A stretch of 64,000 bases of DNA from Tubulanus polymorphus (Eukaryota > Nemertea > Palaeonemertea > Tubulaniformes > Tubulanidae). The position numbers were made by a program, and so were the translations under genes. The stretch covers positions 13,567,263-13,631,262 of the forward strand of contig NC_134028.1 of the NCBI RefSeq assembly GCF_964204645.1, in the 5' to 3' direction. Shown here one piece after another: positions 1 through 14,800 of the stretch (position 1 is its first letter; every line of letters begins with the position of its first letter). The notes under the pieces were generated by a model. It was given only the letters and a program-made list of their open reading frames with translations. It was not told the DNA's origin and did no database searches.

Positions 1-3000
1 CCGATAGGGGGAATATTTGATACGAAAACGTCTTTTCTCGCGCTGAACGACGTTTTCGGTCCGAAAAGTGCTTTTCCTGACGATTTGAGTGCTTTTACGC
101 ATCGACATTGTCGTTTTCCGATCGGAGGAATATTTGATACGAAAACGTCTTTTCTCGCGCTGAACGACGTTTTCGGTCCGAAAAGTGCTTTTCCTGACGA
201 TTTGAGCGCTTTTACGCTTTTTCCGATAGGGGGAATATTTGATACGAAAACGTCTTTTCTCGCGCAGATCGACGTTTTCGGGCCGAAAAGTGCTTTTCCT
301 GACGATTTGAGCGCTTTTACGCATCGACATTGTCGTTTTTCCGATAGGGGGAGTATTCGATACGAAAACGTCTTTTCTCGCGCTGAACGACGTTTTCGGG
401 CCGAAAAGTGCTTTTCCTCATGATTTGAGCGCTTTTACGCATCGACATTGTCGTTTTTCCGATAGGGGGAATATTTGATACGAAAACGTCTTTTCTCGCG
501 CTGTACGACGTTTTCGCGTCGAAAAGTGCTTTTCCTGACGATTTGAGCGCTTTTACGCATCGACATTGTCGTTTTCCCGATAGGGGGGATATTTGATACG
601 AAAACGTCTTTTCTCGCGCTGAACGACGTTTTCGCGTCGAAAAGTGCTTTTCCTGACGATTTGAGCGCTTTTACGCGTCGACATTGTCGTTTTTCCGATA
701 GGGGGAATATTTGATACGAAAACGTCTTTTCTCGCGCTGAACGACGTTTTCGCGTCGAAAAGTGCTTTTCCTGACGATTTGAGCGCTTTTACGCGTCGAC
801 ATTGTCGTTTTTCCGATAGGGGGAATATTTGATACGAAAACGTCTTTTCTCGCGCTGAACGACGTTTTCGCGTCGAAAAGTGCTTTTCCTGACGATTTGA
901 GCGCTTTTACGCATCGACATTGTCGTTTTTCCGATAGGGGGAATATTCGATACGAAAACTTCTTTTCTCGCGCTGAACGACGTTATCGGTCCGAAAAGTG
1001 CTTTTCCTGACGATTTGAGCGCTTTTACGCATCGACATTGTCGTTTTTCCGATAGGGGGAATATTTGATACGAAAACGTCTTTTCTCGCGCTGAACGACG
1101 TTTTCCGTCCGAAAAGTGCTTTTCCTGACGATTTGAGCGCTTTTACGCTTTTTCCGATAGGGGGAATATTCGATACGAAAACGTCTTTTCTCGCGCTGAA
1201 CGACGTTTTCGGTCCGAAAAGTGCTTTTCCTGACGATTTGAGCGCTTTTACGCTTTTTCCGATAGGGGGAATATTTGATACGAAAACGTCTTTTCTCGCG
1301 CTGATCGACGTTTTCGGGCCGAAAAGTGCTTTTCCTGACGATTTGAGCGCTTTTACGCATCGACATTGTCGTTTTTCCGATAGGGGGAATATTTGATACG
1401 AAAACGTCTTTTCTCGCGCTGTACGACGTTTTCGCGTCGAAAAGTGCTTTTCCTGACGATTTGAGCGCTTTTACGCAACGACATTGTCGTTTTTTCCGAT
1501 AGGGGAATATTCGATACGAAAACGTCTTTTCTCGCGCTGAACGACGTTTCGGGCCGAAAAGTGCTTTTCCTGACGATTTGAGTGCTTTTACGCTTTTTCC
1601 GATAGGGGGAATATTCGATACGAAAACGTCTTTTCTCGCGCTGAACGACGTTTTCGCGTCGAAAAGTGCTTTTCCTGACGATTTGAGCGCTTTTACGCTT
1701 TTTCCGATAGGGGGAATATTCGATACGAAAACGTCTTTTCTCGCGCTGAACGACGTTTTCGGTCCAAAAAGTGCTTTTCCTGACGATTTGAGCGCTTTTA
1801 CGTTTTTTTCCGATAGGGGGAATATTTGATACGAAAACGTCTTTTCTCGCGCTGATCGACGTTTTCGGGCCGAAAAGTGCTTTTCCTGACGATTTGAGCG
1901 CTTTTACGCATCGACATTGTCGTTTTTCCGATAGGGGGAATATTCGATACGAAAAACGTCTTTTCTCGCGCTGAACGACGTTTTCGGGCCGAAAAGTGCT
2001 TTTCCTGACGATTTGAGCGCTTTTACGCATCGACATTGTCGTTTTTCCGATAGGGGGAATATTTGATACGAAAACGTCTTTTCTCGCGCTGAACGACGTT
2101 TTCGGTCCGAAAAGTGCTTTTCCTGACGATTTGAGCGCTTTTACGCTTTTTCCGATAGGGGGAATATTTGATACGAAAACGTCTTTTCTCGCGCTGATCG
2201 ACGTTTTCGGGCCGAAAAGTGCTTTTCCTGACGATTTGAGCGCTTTTACGCATCGACATTGTCGTTTTTCCGATAGGGGGAATATTTGATACGAAAACGA
2301 CTTTTCTCGCGCTGTACGACGTTTTCGCGTCGAAAAGTGCTTTTCCTGACGATTTGAGCGCTTTTACGCAACGACATTGTCGTTTTTCCGATAGGGGGAA
2401 TATTTGATACGAAAACGTCTTTTCTCGCGCTGAACGACGTTTTCGGTCCGAAAAGTGCTTTTCCTGACGATTTGAGCGCTTTTACGCATCGACATTGTCG
2501 TTTTTCCGATAGGGGGAATATTTGATACGAAAACGTCTTTTCTCGCGCTGAACGACGTTTTCGCGTCGAAAAGTGCTTTTCCTGACGATTTGAGCGCTTT
2601 TACGCATCGACATTGTCGTTTTTCCGATAGGGGGAATATTTGATACGAAAACGTCTTTTCTCGCTCTGAACGACGTTTTCGCGTCGAAAAGTGCTTTTCC
2701 TGACGATTTGAGCGCTTTTACGCATCGACAATGTCGTTTTCCGATAGGGGGAATATTTGATACGAAAACGTCTTTTCTCGCGCTGAACGACGTTTTCGGT
2801 CCGAAAAGTGCTTTTCCTGACGATTTGAGCGCTTTTACGCATCGACATTGTCGTTTTTCCGATAGGGGGAATATTTGATACGAAAACGTCTTTTCTCGCG
2901 CTGAACGACGTTTTCGGTCCGAAAAGTGCTTTTCCTGACGATTTGAGCGCTTTTACGCATCGACATTGTCGTTTTTCCGATAGGGGGAATATTCGATACG

Positions 3001-6000
3001 AAAACTTCTTTTCTCGCGCTGAACGACGTTATCGGTCCGAAAAGTGCTTTTCCTGACGATTTGAGCGATTTTACGCATCGACATTGTCGTTTTTCCGATA
3101 GGGGGAATATTTGATACGAAAACGTCTTTTCTCGCGCTGAACGACGTTTTCCGTCCGAAAAGTGCTTTTCCTGACGATTTGAGCGCTTTTACGCTTTTTC
3201 CGATAGGGGGAATATTCGATACGAAAACGTCTTTTCTCGCGCTGAACGACGTTTTCGGTCCGAAAAGTGCTTTTCCTGACGATTTGAGCGCTTTTACGCT
3301 TTTTCCGATAGGGGGAATATTTGATACGAAAACGTCTTTTCTCGCGCTGATCGACGTTTTCGGGCCGAAAAGTGCTTTTCCTGACGATTTGAGCGCTTTT
3401 ACGCATCGACATTGTCGTTTTTCCGATAGGGGAATATTCGATACGAAAACGTCTTTTCTCGCGCTGAACGACGTTTTCGGGCCGAAAAGTGCTTTTCCTG
3501 ACGATTTGAGCGCTTTTACGCTTTTTCCGATAGGGGGAATATTCGATACGAAAACGTCTTTTCTCGCGCTGAACGACGTTTTCGCGTCGAAAAGTGCTTT
3601 TCCTGACGATTTGAGCGCTTTTACGCTTTTTCCGATAGGGGGAATATTCGATACGAAAACGTCTTTTCTCGCGCTGAACGACGTTTTCGGTCCGAAAAGT
3701 GCTTTTCCTGACGATTTGAGCGCTTTTACGCTTTTTCCGATAGGGGGAATATTCGATACGAAAACGTCTTTTCTCGCGCTGATCGACGTTTTCGGGCCGA
3801 AAAGTGCTTTTCCTGACGATTTGAGCGCTTTTACGCATCGACATTGTCGTTTTTCCGATAGGGGGAATATTCGATACGAAAACGTCTTTTCTCGCGCTGA
3901 ACGACGTTTTCGGGCCGAAAAGTGCTTTTCCTGACGATTTGAGCGCTTTTACGCATCGACATTGTCGTTTTTCCGATAGGGGGAATATTTGATACGAAAA
4001 CGTCTTATCTCGCGCTGAACGACGTTTTCGGTCCGAAAAGTGCTTTTCCTGACGATTTTACGCATCGACATTGTCGTTTTCCCGATAGGGGGAATATTTG
4101 ATACGAAAATGTCTTTTCTCGCGCTGACCGACGTTTTCGCGTCGAAAAGTGCTTTTCCTGACGATTTGAGCGCTTTTACGCATCGACATTGTCGTTTTTC
4201 CGATAGGGGGAATATTTGATACGAAAACGTCTTTTCTCTCGCTGAACGACGTTTTCGCGTCGAAAAGTGCTTTTCCTGACGATTTGAGCGCTTTTACGCA
4301 TCGACATTGTCGTTTTTCCGATAGGGGGAATATTTGATACGAAAACGTCTTTTCTCGCGCTGAACGACGTTTTCGCGTCGAAAAGTGCTTTTCCTGACGA
4401 TTTGAGCGCTTTTACGCATCGACATTGTCGTTTTTTCCGATAGGGGGAATATTTGATACGAAAACGTCTTTTCTCGCGCTGAACGACGTTTTCGGTCCGA
4501 AAAGTGCTTTTCCTGACGATTTGAGCGCTTTTACGCATCGACATTGTCGTTTTTCCGATAGGGGGAATATTTGATACGAAAACGTCTTTTCTCGCGCTGA
4601 ACGACGTTTCGGTCCGAAAAGTGCTTTTCCTGACGATTTGAGCGCTTTTACGCATCGACATTGTCGTTTTTCGATAGGGGGAATATTTGATACGAAAACG
4701 TCTTTTCTCGCGCTCTACGACGTTTTCCGTCCGAAAAGTGCTTTTCCAGACGATTTGAGCGCTTTTACGCATCGACATTGTCGTTTTTCCGATAGGGGGA
4801 ATATTTGATACGAAAACGTCTTTTCTCGCGCTGAACGACGTTTTCGGTCCGAAAAGTGCTTTTCCTGACGATTTGAGCGCTTTTACGCATCGACATTGTC
4901 GTTTTTCCGATAGGGGGAATATTCGATACGAAAACTTCTTTTCTCGCGCTGAACGACGTTATCGGTCCGAAAAGTGCTTTTCCTGACGATTTGAGCGCTT
5001 TTACGCATCGAATTGTCGTTTTCCGATAGGGGGAATATTTGATACGAAAACGTCTTTCTCGCGCTGAACGACGTTTTCCGTCCGAAAAGTGCTTTTCCTG
5101 ACGATTTTGAGCGCTTTTACGCTTTTTCCGATAGGGGAATATTCGATACGAAAACGTCTTTTCTCGCGCTGAACGACGTTTTCGGTCCGAAAAGTGCTTT
5201 TCCTGACGATTTGAGCGCTTTTACGCTTTTTCCGATAGGGGGAATATTTGATACGAAAACGTCTTTTCTCGCGCTGATCGACGTTTTCGGGCCGAAAAGT
5301 GCTTTTCCTGACGATTTGAGCGCTTTTACGCATCGACATTGTCGTTTTTCCGATAGGGGAATATTTGATACGAAAACGTCTTTTCTCGCGCTGTACGACG
5401 TTTTCGCGTCGAAAAGTGCTTTTCCTGACGATTTGAGCGCTTTTACGCATCGACATTGTCGTTTTTCCGATAGGGGGAATATTTGATACGAAAACGTCTT
5501 ATCTCGCGCTGAACGACGTTTTTCGGTCCGAAAAGTGCTTTTCCTGACGATTTGAGCGCTTTTACGCATCGACATTGTCGTTTTCCCGATAGGGGGAATA
5601 TTCGATACGAAAACTTCTTTTCTCGCGCTGAACGACGTTATCGTCCGAAAGTGCTTTTCCTGACGATTTGAGCGCTTTTACGCATCGACATTGTCGTTTT
5701 TCCGATAGGGGGAATATTTGATACGAAAACGTCTTTTCTCGCGCTGAACGACGTTTTCCGTCCGAAAAGTGCTTTTCCTGACGATTTGAGCGCTTTTTAC
5801 GCTTTTTCCGATAGGGGGAATATCGATACGAAAACGTCTTTCTCGCGCTGAACGACGTTTTCGGTCCGAAAAGTGCTTTTCCTGACGATTTGAGCGCTTT
5901 TACGCTTTTTCCGATAGGGGGAATATTTGATACGAAAACGTCTTTTCTCGCGCTGATCGACGTTTTCGGGCCGAAAAGTGCTTTTCCTGACGATTTGAGC

Positions 6001-8099
6001 GCTTTTACGCATCGACATTGTCGTTTTTCCGATAGGGGGAATATTTGATACGAAAACGTCTTTTCTCGCGCTGTACGACGTTTTCGCGTCGAAAAGTGCT
6101 TTTCCTGACGATTTGAGCGCTTTTACGCATCGACATTGTCGTTTTCCGATAGGGGGAATATTTGATACGAAAACGTCTTATCTCGCGCTGAACGACGTTT
6201 TCGGTCCGAAAAGTGCTTTTCCTGACGATTTGAGCGCTTTTACGCATCGACATTGTCGTTTTCCCGATAGGGGGAATATTTGATACGAAAACGCCTTTTC
6301 TCGCGCTGAACGACGTTTTCGCGTCGAAAAGTGCTTTTCCTGACGATTTGAGCGCTTTTACGCATCGACATTGTCGTTTTTCCGATAGGGGAATATTTGA
6401 TACGAAAACGTCTTTTCTCGCGCTGAACGACGTTTCGCGTCGAAAAGTGCTTTTCCTGACGATTTGAGCGCTTTTACGCATCGACATTGTCGTTTTTCCG
6501 ATAGGGGGAATATTTGATACGAAAACGTCTTTTCTCGCGCTGAACGACGTTTTCGCGTCGAAAAGTGCTTTTCCTGACGATTTGAGCGCTTTTACGCATC
6601 GACATTGTCGTTTTTCCGATAGGGGGAATATTTGATACGAAAACGTCTTTTCTCGCGCTGAACGACGTTTTCGCGTCGAAAAGTGCTTTTCCTGACGATT
6701 TGAGCGCTTTTACGCATCGACATTGTCGTTTTTCCGATAGGGGGAATATTTGATACGAAAACGTCTTTCTCGCGCTGAACGACGTTTTCGCGTCGAAAAG
6801 TGCTTTTCCTGACGATTTGAGCGCTTTTACGCATCGACATTGTCGTTTTTCCGATAGGGGGAATATTTGATACGAAAACGTCTTTTCTCGCGCTGAACGA
6901 CGTTTTCGCGTCGAAATGTGATTTTCCTGACGATTTGAGCGCTTTTACGCATCGACATTGTCGTTTTTCCGATAGGGGGGATATTTGATACGAAAACGTC
7001 TTTTCTCGCGCTGAACGACGTTTTCGCGTCGAAAAGTGCTTTTCCTGACGATTTGAGCGCTTTTACGCATCGACATTGTCGTTTTTCCGATAGGGGGAAT
7101 ATTTGATACGAAAACGTCTTTTCTCGCGCTGAACGACGTTTTCGCGTCGAAAAGTGCTTTTCCTGACGATTTGAGCGCTTTTACGCATCGACATTGTCGT
7201 TTTTCCGATAGGGGGAATATTCGATACGAAAACGTCTTTTCTCGCGCTGAACGACGTTTTCGGTCCGAAAAGTGCTTTTCCTGACGATTTGAGCGCTTTT
7301 ACGCATCGACATTGTCGTTTTTCCGATAGGGGGAATATTCGATACGAAAACGTCTTTTCTCGCGCTGAACGACGTTTTCGGTCCGAAAAGTGCTTTTCCT
7401 GACGATTTGAGCGCTTTTACGCATCGACATTGTCGTTTTTCCGATAGGGGGAATATTCGATACGAAAACTTCTTTTCTCGCGCTGAACGACGTTTTCGGT
7501 CCGAAAAGTGCTTTTCCTGACGATTTGAGCGCTTTTACGCATCGACATTGTCGTTTTTCCGATAGGGGGAATATTCGATACGAAAACTTCTTTTCTCGCG
7601 CTGAACGACGTTATCGGTCCGAAAAGTGCTTTTCCTGACGATTTGAGCGCTTTTACGCATCGACATTGTCGTTTTTCCGATAGGGGGAATATTTGATACG
7701 AAAACGTCTTTTCTCGCGCTGAACGACGTTTTCCGTCCGAAAAGTGCTTTTCCTGACGATTTGAGCGCTTTTACGCATCGACATTGTCGTTTTTCCGATA
7801 GGGGGAATATTTGATACGAAAACGTCTTTTCTCGCGCTGAACGACGTTTTCCGTCCGAAAAGTGCTTTTCCTGACGATTTGAGCGCTTTTACGCTTTTTC
7901 CGATAGGGGGAATATTTGATACGAAAACGTCTTTTCTCGCGCTGATCGACGTTTTCGGGCCGAAAAGTGCTTTTCCTGACGATTTGAGCGCTTTTACGCA
8001 TCGACATTGTCGTTTTTCCGATAGGGGGAATATTTGATACGAAAACGTCTTTTCTCGCGCTGAACGACGTTTTCCGTCCGAAAAGTGCTTTTCCTGACG

Positions 8100-11000
8100 A
8101 TTTGAGCGCTTTTACGCTTTTTCCGATAGGGGGAATATTTGATACGAAAACGTCTTTTCTCGCGCTGATCGACGTTTTCGGGCCGAAAAGTGCTTTTCCT
8201 GACGATTTGAGCGCTTTTACGCATCGACATTGTCGTTTTTCCGATAGGGGAATATTCGATACGAAAACGTCTTTTCTCGCGCTGAACGACGTTTTCGGGC
8301 CGAAAAGTGCTTTTCCTGACGATTTGAGCGCTTTTACGCATCGACATCGTCGTTTTTCCGATAGGGGGAATATTTGATACGAAAACGTCTTTTCTCGCGC
8401 TGTACGACGTTTTCGCGTCGAAAAGTGCTTTTCCTGACGATTTGAGCGCTTTTACGCATCGACATTGTCGTTTTTCCGATAGGGGGAATATTTGATACGA
8501 AAACGTCTTTTCTCGCGCTGAACGACGTTTTCGTGTCGAAAAGTGCTTTTCCTGACGATTTGAGCGCTTTTACGCGTCGACATTGTCGTTTTTCCGATAG
8601 GGGGAATATTCGATACGAAAACGTCTTTTCTCGCGCTGAACGACGTTTTCGGGCCGAAAAGTGCTTTTCCTGACGATTTGAGCGCTTTTACGCATCGACA
8701 TTGTCGTTTTTCCGATAGGGGGAATATTCGATACGAAAACGTCTTTTCTCGCGCTGAACGACGTTTTCGGGCCGAAAAGTGCTTTTCCTGACGATTTGAG
8801 CGCTTTTACGCATCGACATTGTCGTTTTTCCGATAGGGGGAATATTCGATACGAAAACGTCTTTTCTCGCGCTGAACGACGTTTTCGGGCCGAAAAGTGC
8901 TTTTCCTGACGATTTGAGCGCTTTTACGCATCGACATTGTCGTTTTTCCGATAGGGGGAATATTTGATACGAAAACGTCTTTTCTCGCGCTGATCGACGT
9001 TTTCGGTCCGAAAAGTGCTTTTCCTGACGATTTGAGCGCTTTTTTACGCATCGACATTGTCGTTTTTCCGATAGGGGGAATATTTGATACGAAAACCTCT
9101 TTTCTCGCGCTGATCGACGTTTTCGGGCCGAAAAGTGCTTTTCCTGACGATTTGAGCGTATTTACGCATCGACATTGTCGTTTTTCCGATAGGGGGAATA
9201 TTCGATACGAAAACGTCTTTTCTCGCGCTGAACGACGTTTTCGGGCCGAAAAGTGCTTTTCCTGACGATTTGAGCGCTTTTACGCATCGACATTGTCGTT
9301 TTTCCGATAGGGGGAATATTTGATACGAAAACGTCTTTTCTCGCGCTGAACGACGTTTTCGGGCCGAAAAGTGCTTTTCCTGACGATTTGAGCGCTTTTA
9401 CGCATCGACATTGTCGTTTTTCCGATAGGGGGAATATTTGATACGAAAACGTCTTTTCTCGCGCTGTACGACGTTTTCGCGTCGAAAAGTGCTTTTCCTG
9501 ACGATTTGAGCGCTTTTACGCATCGACATTGTCGTTTTTCCGATAGGGGGAATATTCGATACGAAAACGTCTTTTCTCGCGCTGAACGACGTTTTCGGTC
9601 CGAAAAGTGCTTTTCCTGACGATTTGAGCGCTTTTACGCATCGACATTGTCGTTTTCCCGATAGGGGGAATATTCGATACGAAAACGTCTTTTCTCGCGC
9701 TGAACGACGTTTTCGGGCCGAAAAGTGCTTTTCCTGACGATTTGAGCGCTTTTACGCATCGACATTGTCGTTTTTCCGATAGGGGGAATATTTGATACGA
9801 AAACGTCTTTTCTCGCGCTGAACGACGTTTTCGGTCCGAAAAGTGCTTTTCCTGACGATTTGAGCGCTTTTACGCATCGACATTGTCGTTTTTCCGATAG
9901 GGGGAATATTGGATACGAAAACGTCTTTTCTCGCGCTGAACGACGTTATCGGTCCGAAAAGTGCTTTTCCTGACGATTTGAGCGCTTTTACGCATCGACA
10001 TTGTCGTTTTTCCGATAGGGGGAATATTTGACACGAAAACGTCTTTTCTCGCGCTGAACGACGTTTTCGCGTCGAAAAGTGCTTTTCCTGACGATTTGAG
10101 CGCTTTTACGCATCGACATTGTCGTTTTTCCGATAGGGGGAATATTTGACACGAAAACGTCTTTTCTCGCGCTGAACGACGTTTTCCGTCCGAAACGTGC
10201 TTTTCCTGACGTTTTGAGCGCTTTTACGCTTTTTCCGATAGGGGGAATATTTGACACGAAAACGTCTTTTCTCGCGCTGAACGACGTTTTCGGTCCGAAA
10301 AGTGCTTTTCCTGACGATTTGAGCGCTTTTACGCATCGACATTGTCGTTTTTCCGATAGGGGGAATATTTGATACGAAAACGTCTTTTCTCGCGCTGAAC
10401 GACGTTTTCCGTCCGAAAAGTGCTTTTCCTGACGATTTGAGCGCTTTTATGCTCTTTCCGATAGGGGGAATATTCGATACGAAAACGTCTTTTCTCGCGC
10501 TGAACGACGTTTTTGGTCCGAAAAGTGCTTTTCCTGACGATTTGAGTGCTTTTACGCTTTTTCCGATAGGGGGAATATTTGATACGAAAACGTCTTTTCT
10601 CGCGCTCAACGACGTTATCGGTCCGAAAAGTGCTTTTCCTGACGATTTGAGCGCTTTTACGCATCGACATTGTCGTTTTTCCGATAGGGGGAATATTTGA
10701 TACGAAAACCTCTTTTCTCGCGCTGATCGACGTTTTCGGGCCGAAAAGTGCTTTTCCTGACGATTTGAGCGTATTTACGCATCGACATTGTCGTTTTTCC
10801 GATAGGGGGAATATTTGACACAAAAACGTCTTTTCTCGCGCTGAACGACGTTTTCCGTACGAAAAGTGCTTTTCCTGACGATTTGAGCGCTTTTACGCAT
10901 CGACATTGTCGTTTTTCCGATAGGGGGAATATTTGATACGAAAACGTCTTTTCTCGCGCTGAACGACGTTTTCGGTCCGAAAAGTGCTTTTCCTGACGAT

Positions 11001-14000
11001 TTGAGCGCTTTTACGCATCGACATTGTCGTTTTTCCGATAGGGGGAATATTTGATACGAAAACGTCTTTTCTCGCGCTGAACGACGTTTTCGGTCCGAAA
11101 AGTGCTTTTCCTGACGATTTGAGCGCTTTTACGCTTTTTCCGATAGGGGGAATATTTGATACGAAAACGACTTTTCTCGCGCTGATCAACGTTTTCGGTC
11201 CGAAAAGTGCTTTTCCTGACGATTTGAGCGCTTTTACGCATCGACATTGTCGTTTTTCCGATAGGGGGAATATTCGATACGAAAACTTCTTTTCTCGCGC
11301 TGAACGACGTTTTCGGTCCGAAAAGTGCTTTTCCTGACGATTTGAGCGCTTTTACGCATCGACATTGTCGTTTTTCCGATAGGGGGAATATTCGATACGA
11401 AAACTTCTTTTCTCGCGCTGAACGACGTTATCGGTCCGAAAAGTGCTTTTCCTGACGATTTGAGCGCTTTTACGCATCGACATTGTCGTTTTTCCGATAG
11501 GGGGAATATTTGATACGAAAACGTCTTTTCTCGCGCTGAACGACGTTTTCCGTCCGAAAAGTGCTTTTCCTGACGATTTGAGCGCTTTTACGCTTTTTCC
11601 GATAGGGGGAATATTCGATACGAAAACGTCTTTTCTCGCGCTGAACGACGTTTTCGGTCCGAAAAGTGCTTTTCCTGACGATTTGAGCGCTTTTACGCTT
11701 TTTCCGATAGGGGGAATATTTGATACGAAAACGTCTTTTCTCGCGCTGATCGACGTTTTCGGGCCGAAAAGTGCTTTTCCTGACGATTTGAGCGCTTTTA
11801 CGCATCGACATTGTCGTTTTTCCGATAGGGGAATATTCGATACGAAAACGTCTTTTCTCGCGCTGAACGACGTTTTCGGGCCGAAAAGTGCTTTTCCTGA
11901 CGATTTGAGCGCTTTTACGCATCGACATCGTCGTTTTTCCGATAGGGGGAATATTTGATACGAAAACGTCTTTTCTCGCGCTGTACGACGTTTTCGCGTC
12001 GAAAAGTGCTTTTCCTGACGATTTGAGCGCTTTTACGCATCGACATTGTCGTTTTTCCGATAGGGGGAATATTTGATACGAAAACGTCTTTTCTCGCGCT
12101 GAACGACGTTTTCGTGTCGAAAAGTGCTTTTCCTGACGATTTGAGCGCTTTTACGCGTCGACATTGTCGTTTTTCCGATAGGGGGAATATTTGATACGAA
12201 AACGTCTTTTCTCGCGCTGAACGACGTTTTCGGGCCGAAAAGTGCTTTTCCTGACGATTTGAGCGCTTTTACGCATCGACATTGTCGTTTTTCCGATAGG
12301 GGGAATATTCGATACGAAAACGTCTTTTCTCGCGCTGAACGACGTTTTCGGGCCGAAAAGTGCTTTTCCTGACGATTTGAGCGCTTTTACGCATCGACAT
12401 TGTCGTTTTTCCGATAGGGGGAATATTCGATACGAAAACGTCTTTTCTCGCGCTGAACGACGTTTTCGGGCCGAAAAGTGCTTTTCCTGACGATTTGAGC
12501 GCTTTTACGCATCGACATTGTCGTTTTTCCGATAGGGGGAATATTTGATACGAAAACGTCTTTTCTCGCGCTGATCGACGTTTTCGGTCCGAAAAGTGCT
12601 TTTCCTGACGATTTGAGCGCTTTTTTACGCATCGACATTGTCGTTTTTCCGATAGGGGGAATATTTGATACGAAAACCGCTTTTCTCGCGCTGATCGACG
12701 TTTTCGGGCCGAAAAGTGCTTTTCCTGACGATTTGAGCGTATTTACGCATCGACATTGTCGTTTTTCCGATAGGGGGAATATTCGATACGAAAACGTCTT
12801 TTCTCGCGCTGAACGACGTTTTCGGGCCGAAAAGTGCTTTTCCTGACGATTTGAGCGCTTTTACGCATCGACATTGTCGTTTTTCCGATAGGGGGAATAT
12901 TTGATACGAAAACGTCTTTTCTCGCGCTGAACGACGTTTTCGGGCCGAAAAGTGCTTTTCCTGACGATTTGAGCGCTTTTACGCATCGACATTGTCGTTT
13001 TTCCGATAGGGGGAATATTTGATACGAAAACGTCTTTTCTCGCGCTGTACGACGTTTTCGCGTCGAAAAGTGCTTTTCCTGACGATTTGAGCGCTTTTAC
13101 GCATCGACATTGTCGTTTTTCCGATAGGGGGAATATTCGATACGAAAACGTCTTTTCTCGCGCTGAACGACGTTTTCGGTCCGAAAAGTGCTTTTCCTGA
13201 CGATTTGAGCGCTTTTACGCATCGACATTGTCGTTTTCCCGATAGGGGGAATATTCGATACGAAAACGTCTTTTCTCGCGCTGAACGACGTTTTCGGGCC
13301 GAAAAGTGCTTTTCCTGACGATTTGAGCGCTTTTACGCATCGACATTGTCGTTTTTCCGATAGGGGGAATATTTGATACGAAAACGTCTTTTCTCGCGCT
13401 GAACGACGTTTTCGGTCCGAAAAGTGCTTTTCCTGACGATTTGAGCGCTTTTACGCATCGACATTGTCGTTTTTCCGATAGGGGGAATATTGGATACGAA
13501 AACGTCTTTTCTCGCGCTGAACGACGTTATCGGTCCGAAAAGTGCTTTTCCTGACGATTTGAGCGCTTTTACGCATCGACATTGTCGTTTTTCCGATAGG
13601 GGGAATATTTGACACGAAAACGTCTTTTCTCGCGCTGAACGACGTTTTCGCGTCGAAAAGTGCTTTTCCTGACGATTTGAGCGCTTTTACGCATCGACAT
13701 TGTCGTTTTTCCGATAGGGGGAATATTTGACACGAAAACGTCTTTTCTCGCGCTGAACGACGTTTTCCGTCCGAAACGTGCTTTTCCTGACGTTTTGAGC
13801 GCTTTTACGCTTTTTCCGATAGGGGGAATATTTGACACGAAAACGTCTTTTCTCGCGCTGAACGACGTTTTCGGTCCGAAAAGTGCTTTTCCTGACGATT
13901 TGAGCGCTTTTACGCATCGACATTGTCGTTTTTCCGATAGGGGGAATATTTGATACGAAAACGTCTTTTCTCGCGCTGAACGACGTTTTCCGTCCGAAAA

Positions 14001-14800
14001 GTGCTTTTCCTGACGATTTGAGCGCTTTTATGCTCTTTCCGATAGGGGGAATATTCGATACGAAAACGTCTTTTCTCGCGCTGAACGACGTTTTTGGTCC
14101 GAAAAGTGCTTTTCCTGACGATTTGAGTGCTTTTACGCTTTTTCCGATAGGGGGAATATTTGATACGAAAACGTCTTTTCTCGCGCTCAACGACGTTATC
14201 GGTCCGAAAAGTGCTTTTCCTGACGATTTGAGCGCTTTTACGCATCGACATTGTCGTTTTTCCGATAGGGGGAATATTTGATACGAAAACCTCTTTTCTC
14301 GCGCTGATCGACGTTTTCGGGCCGAAAAGTGCTTTTCCTGACGATTTGAGCGTATTTACGCATCGACATTGTCGTTTTTCCGATAGGGGGAATATTTGAC
14401 ACAAAAACGTCTTTTCTCGCGCTGAACGACGTTTTCCGTACGAAAAGTGCTTTTCCTGACGATTTGAGCGCTTTTACGCATCGACATTGTCGTTTTTCCG
14501 ATAGGGGGAATATTTGATACGAAAACGTCTTTTCTCGCGCTGAACGACGTTTTCGGTCCGAAAAGTGCTTTTCCTGACGATTTGAGCGCTTTTACGCATC
14601 GACATTGTCGTTTTTCCGATAGGGGGAATATTTGATACGAAAACGTCTTTTCTCGCGCTGAACGACGTTTTCGGTCCGAAAAGTGCTTTTCCTGACGATT
14701 TGAGCGCTTTTACGCTTTTTCCGATAGGGGGAATATTTGATACGAAAACGACTTTTCTCGCGCTGATCAACGTTTTCGGGCCGAAAAGTGCTTTTCCTGA
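8100..14800. repeat. Higher-order satellite duplication, period 3581 bp
   Basis: The order of monomer subtypes, including rare variants such as GGATACG, the TTTTTTACG expansion, TTTTGAGCG and ACACAAAAACG, recurs at a constant 3581-bp offset. For example, landmarks at 8806, 9988, 10106, 10329 and 10893 recur at 12387, 13569, 13687, 13910 and 14474. The two copies are nearly identical, which indicates a recent tandem duplication of about 31 monomers. Boundaries are approximate. Confidence 0.88.
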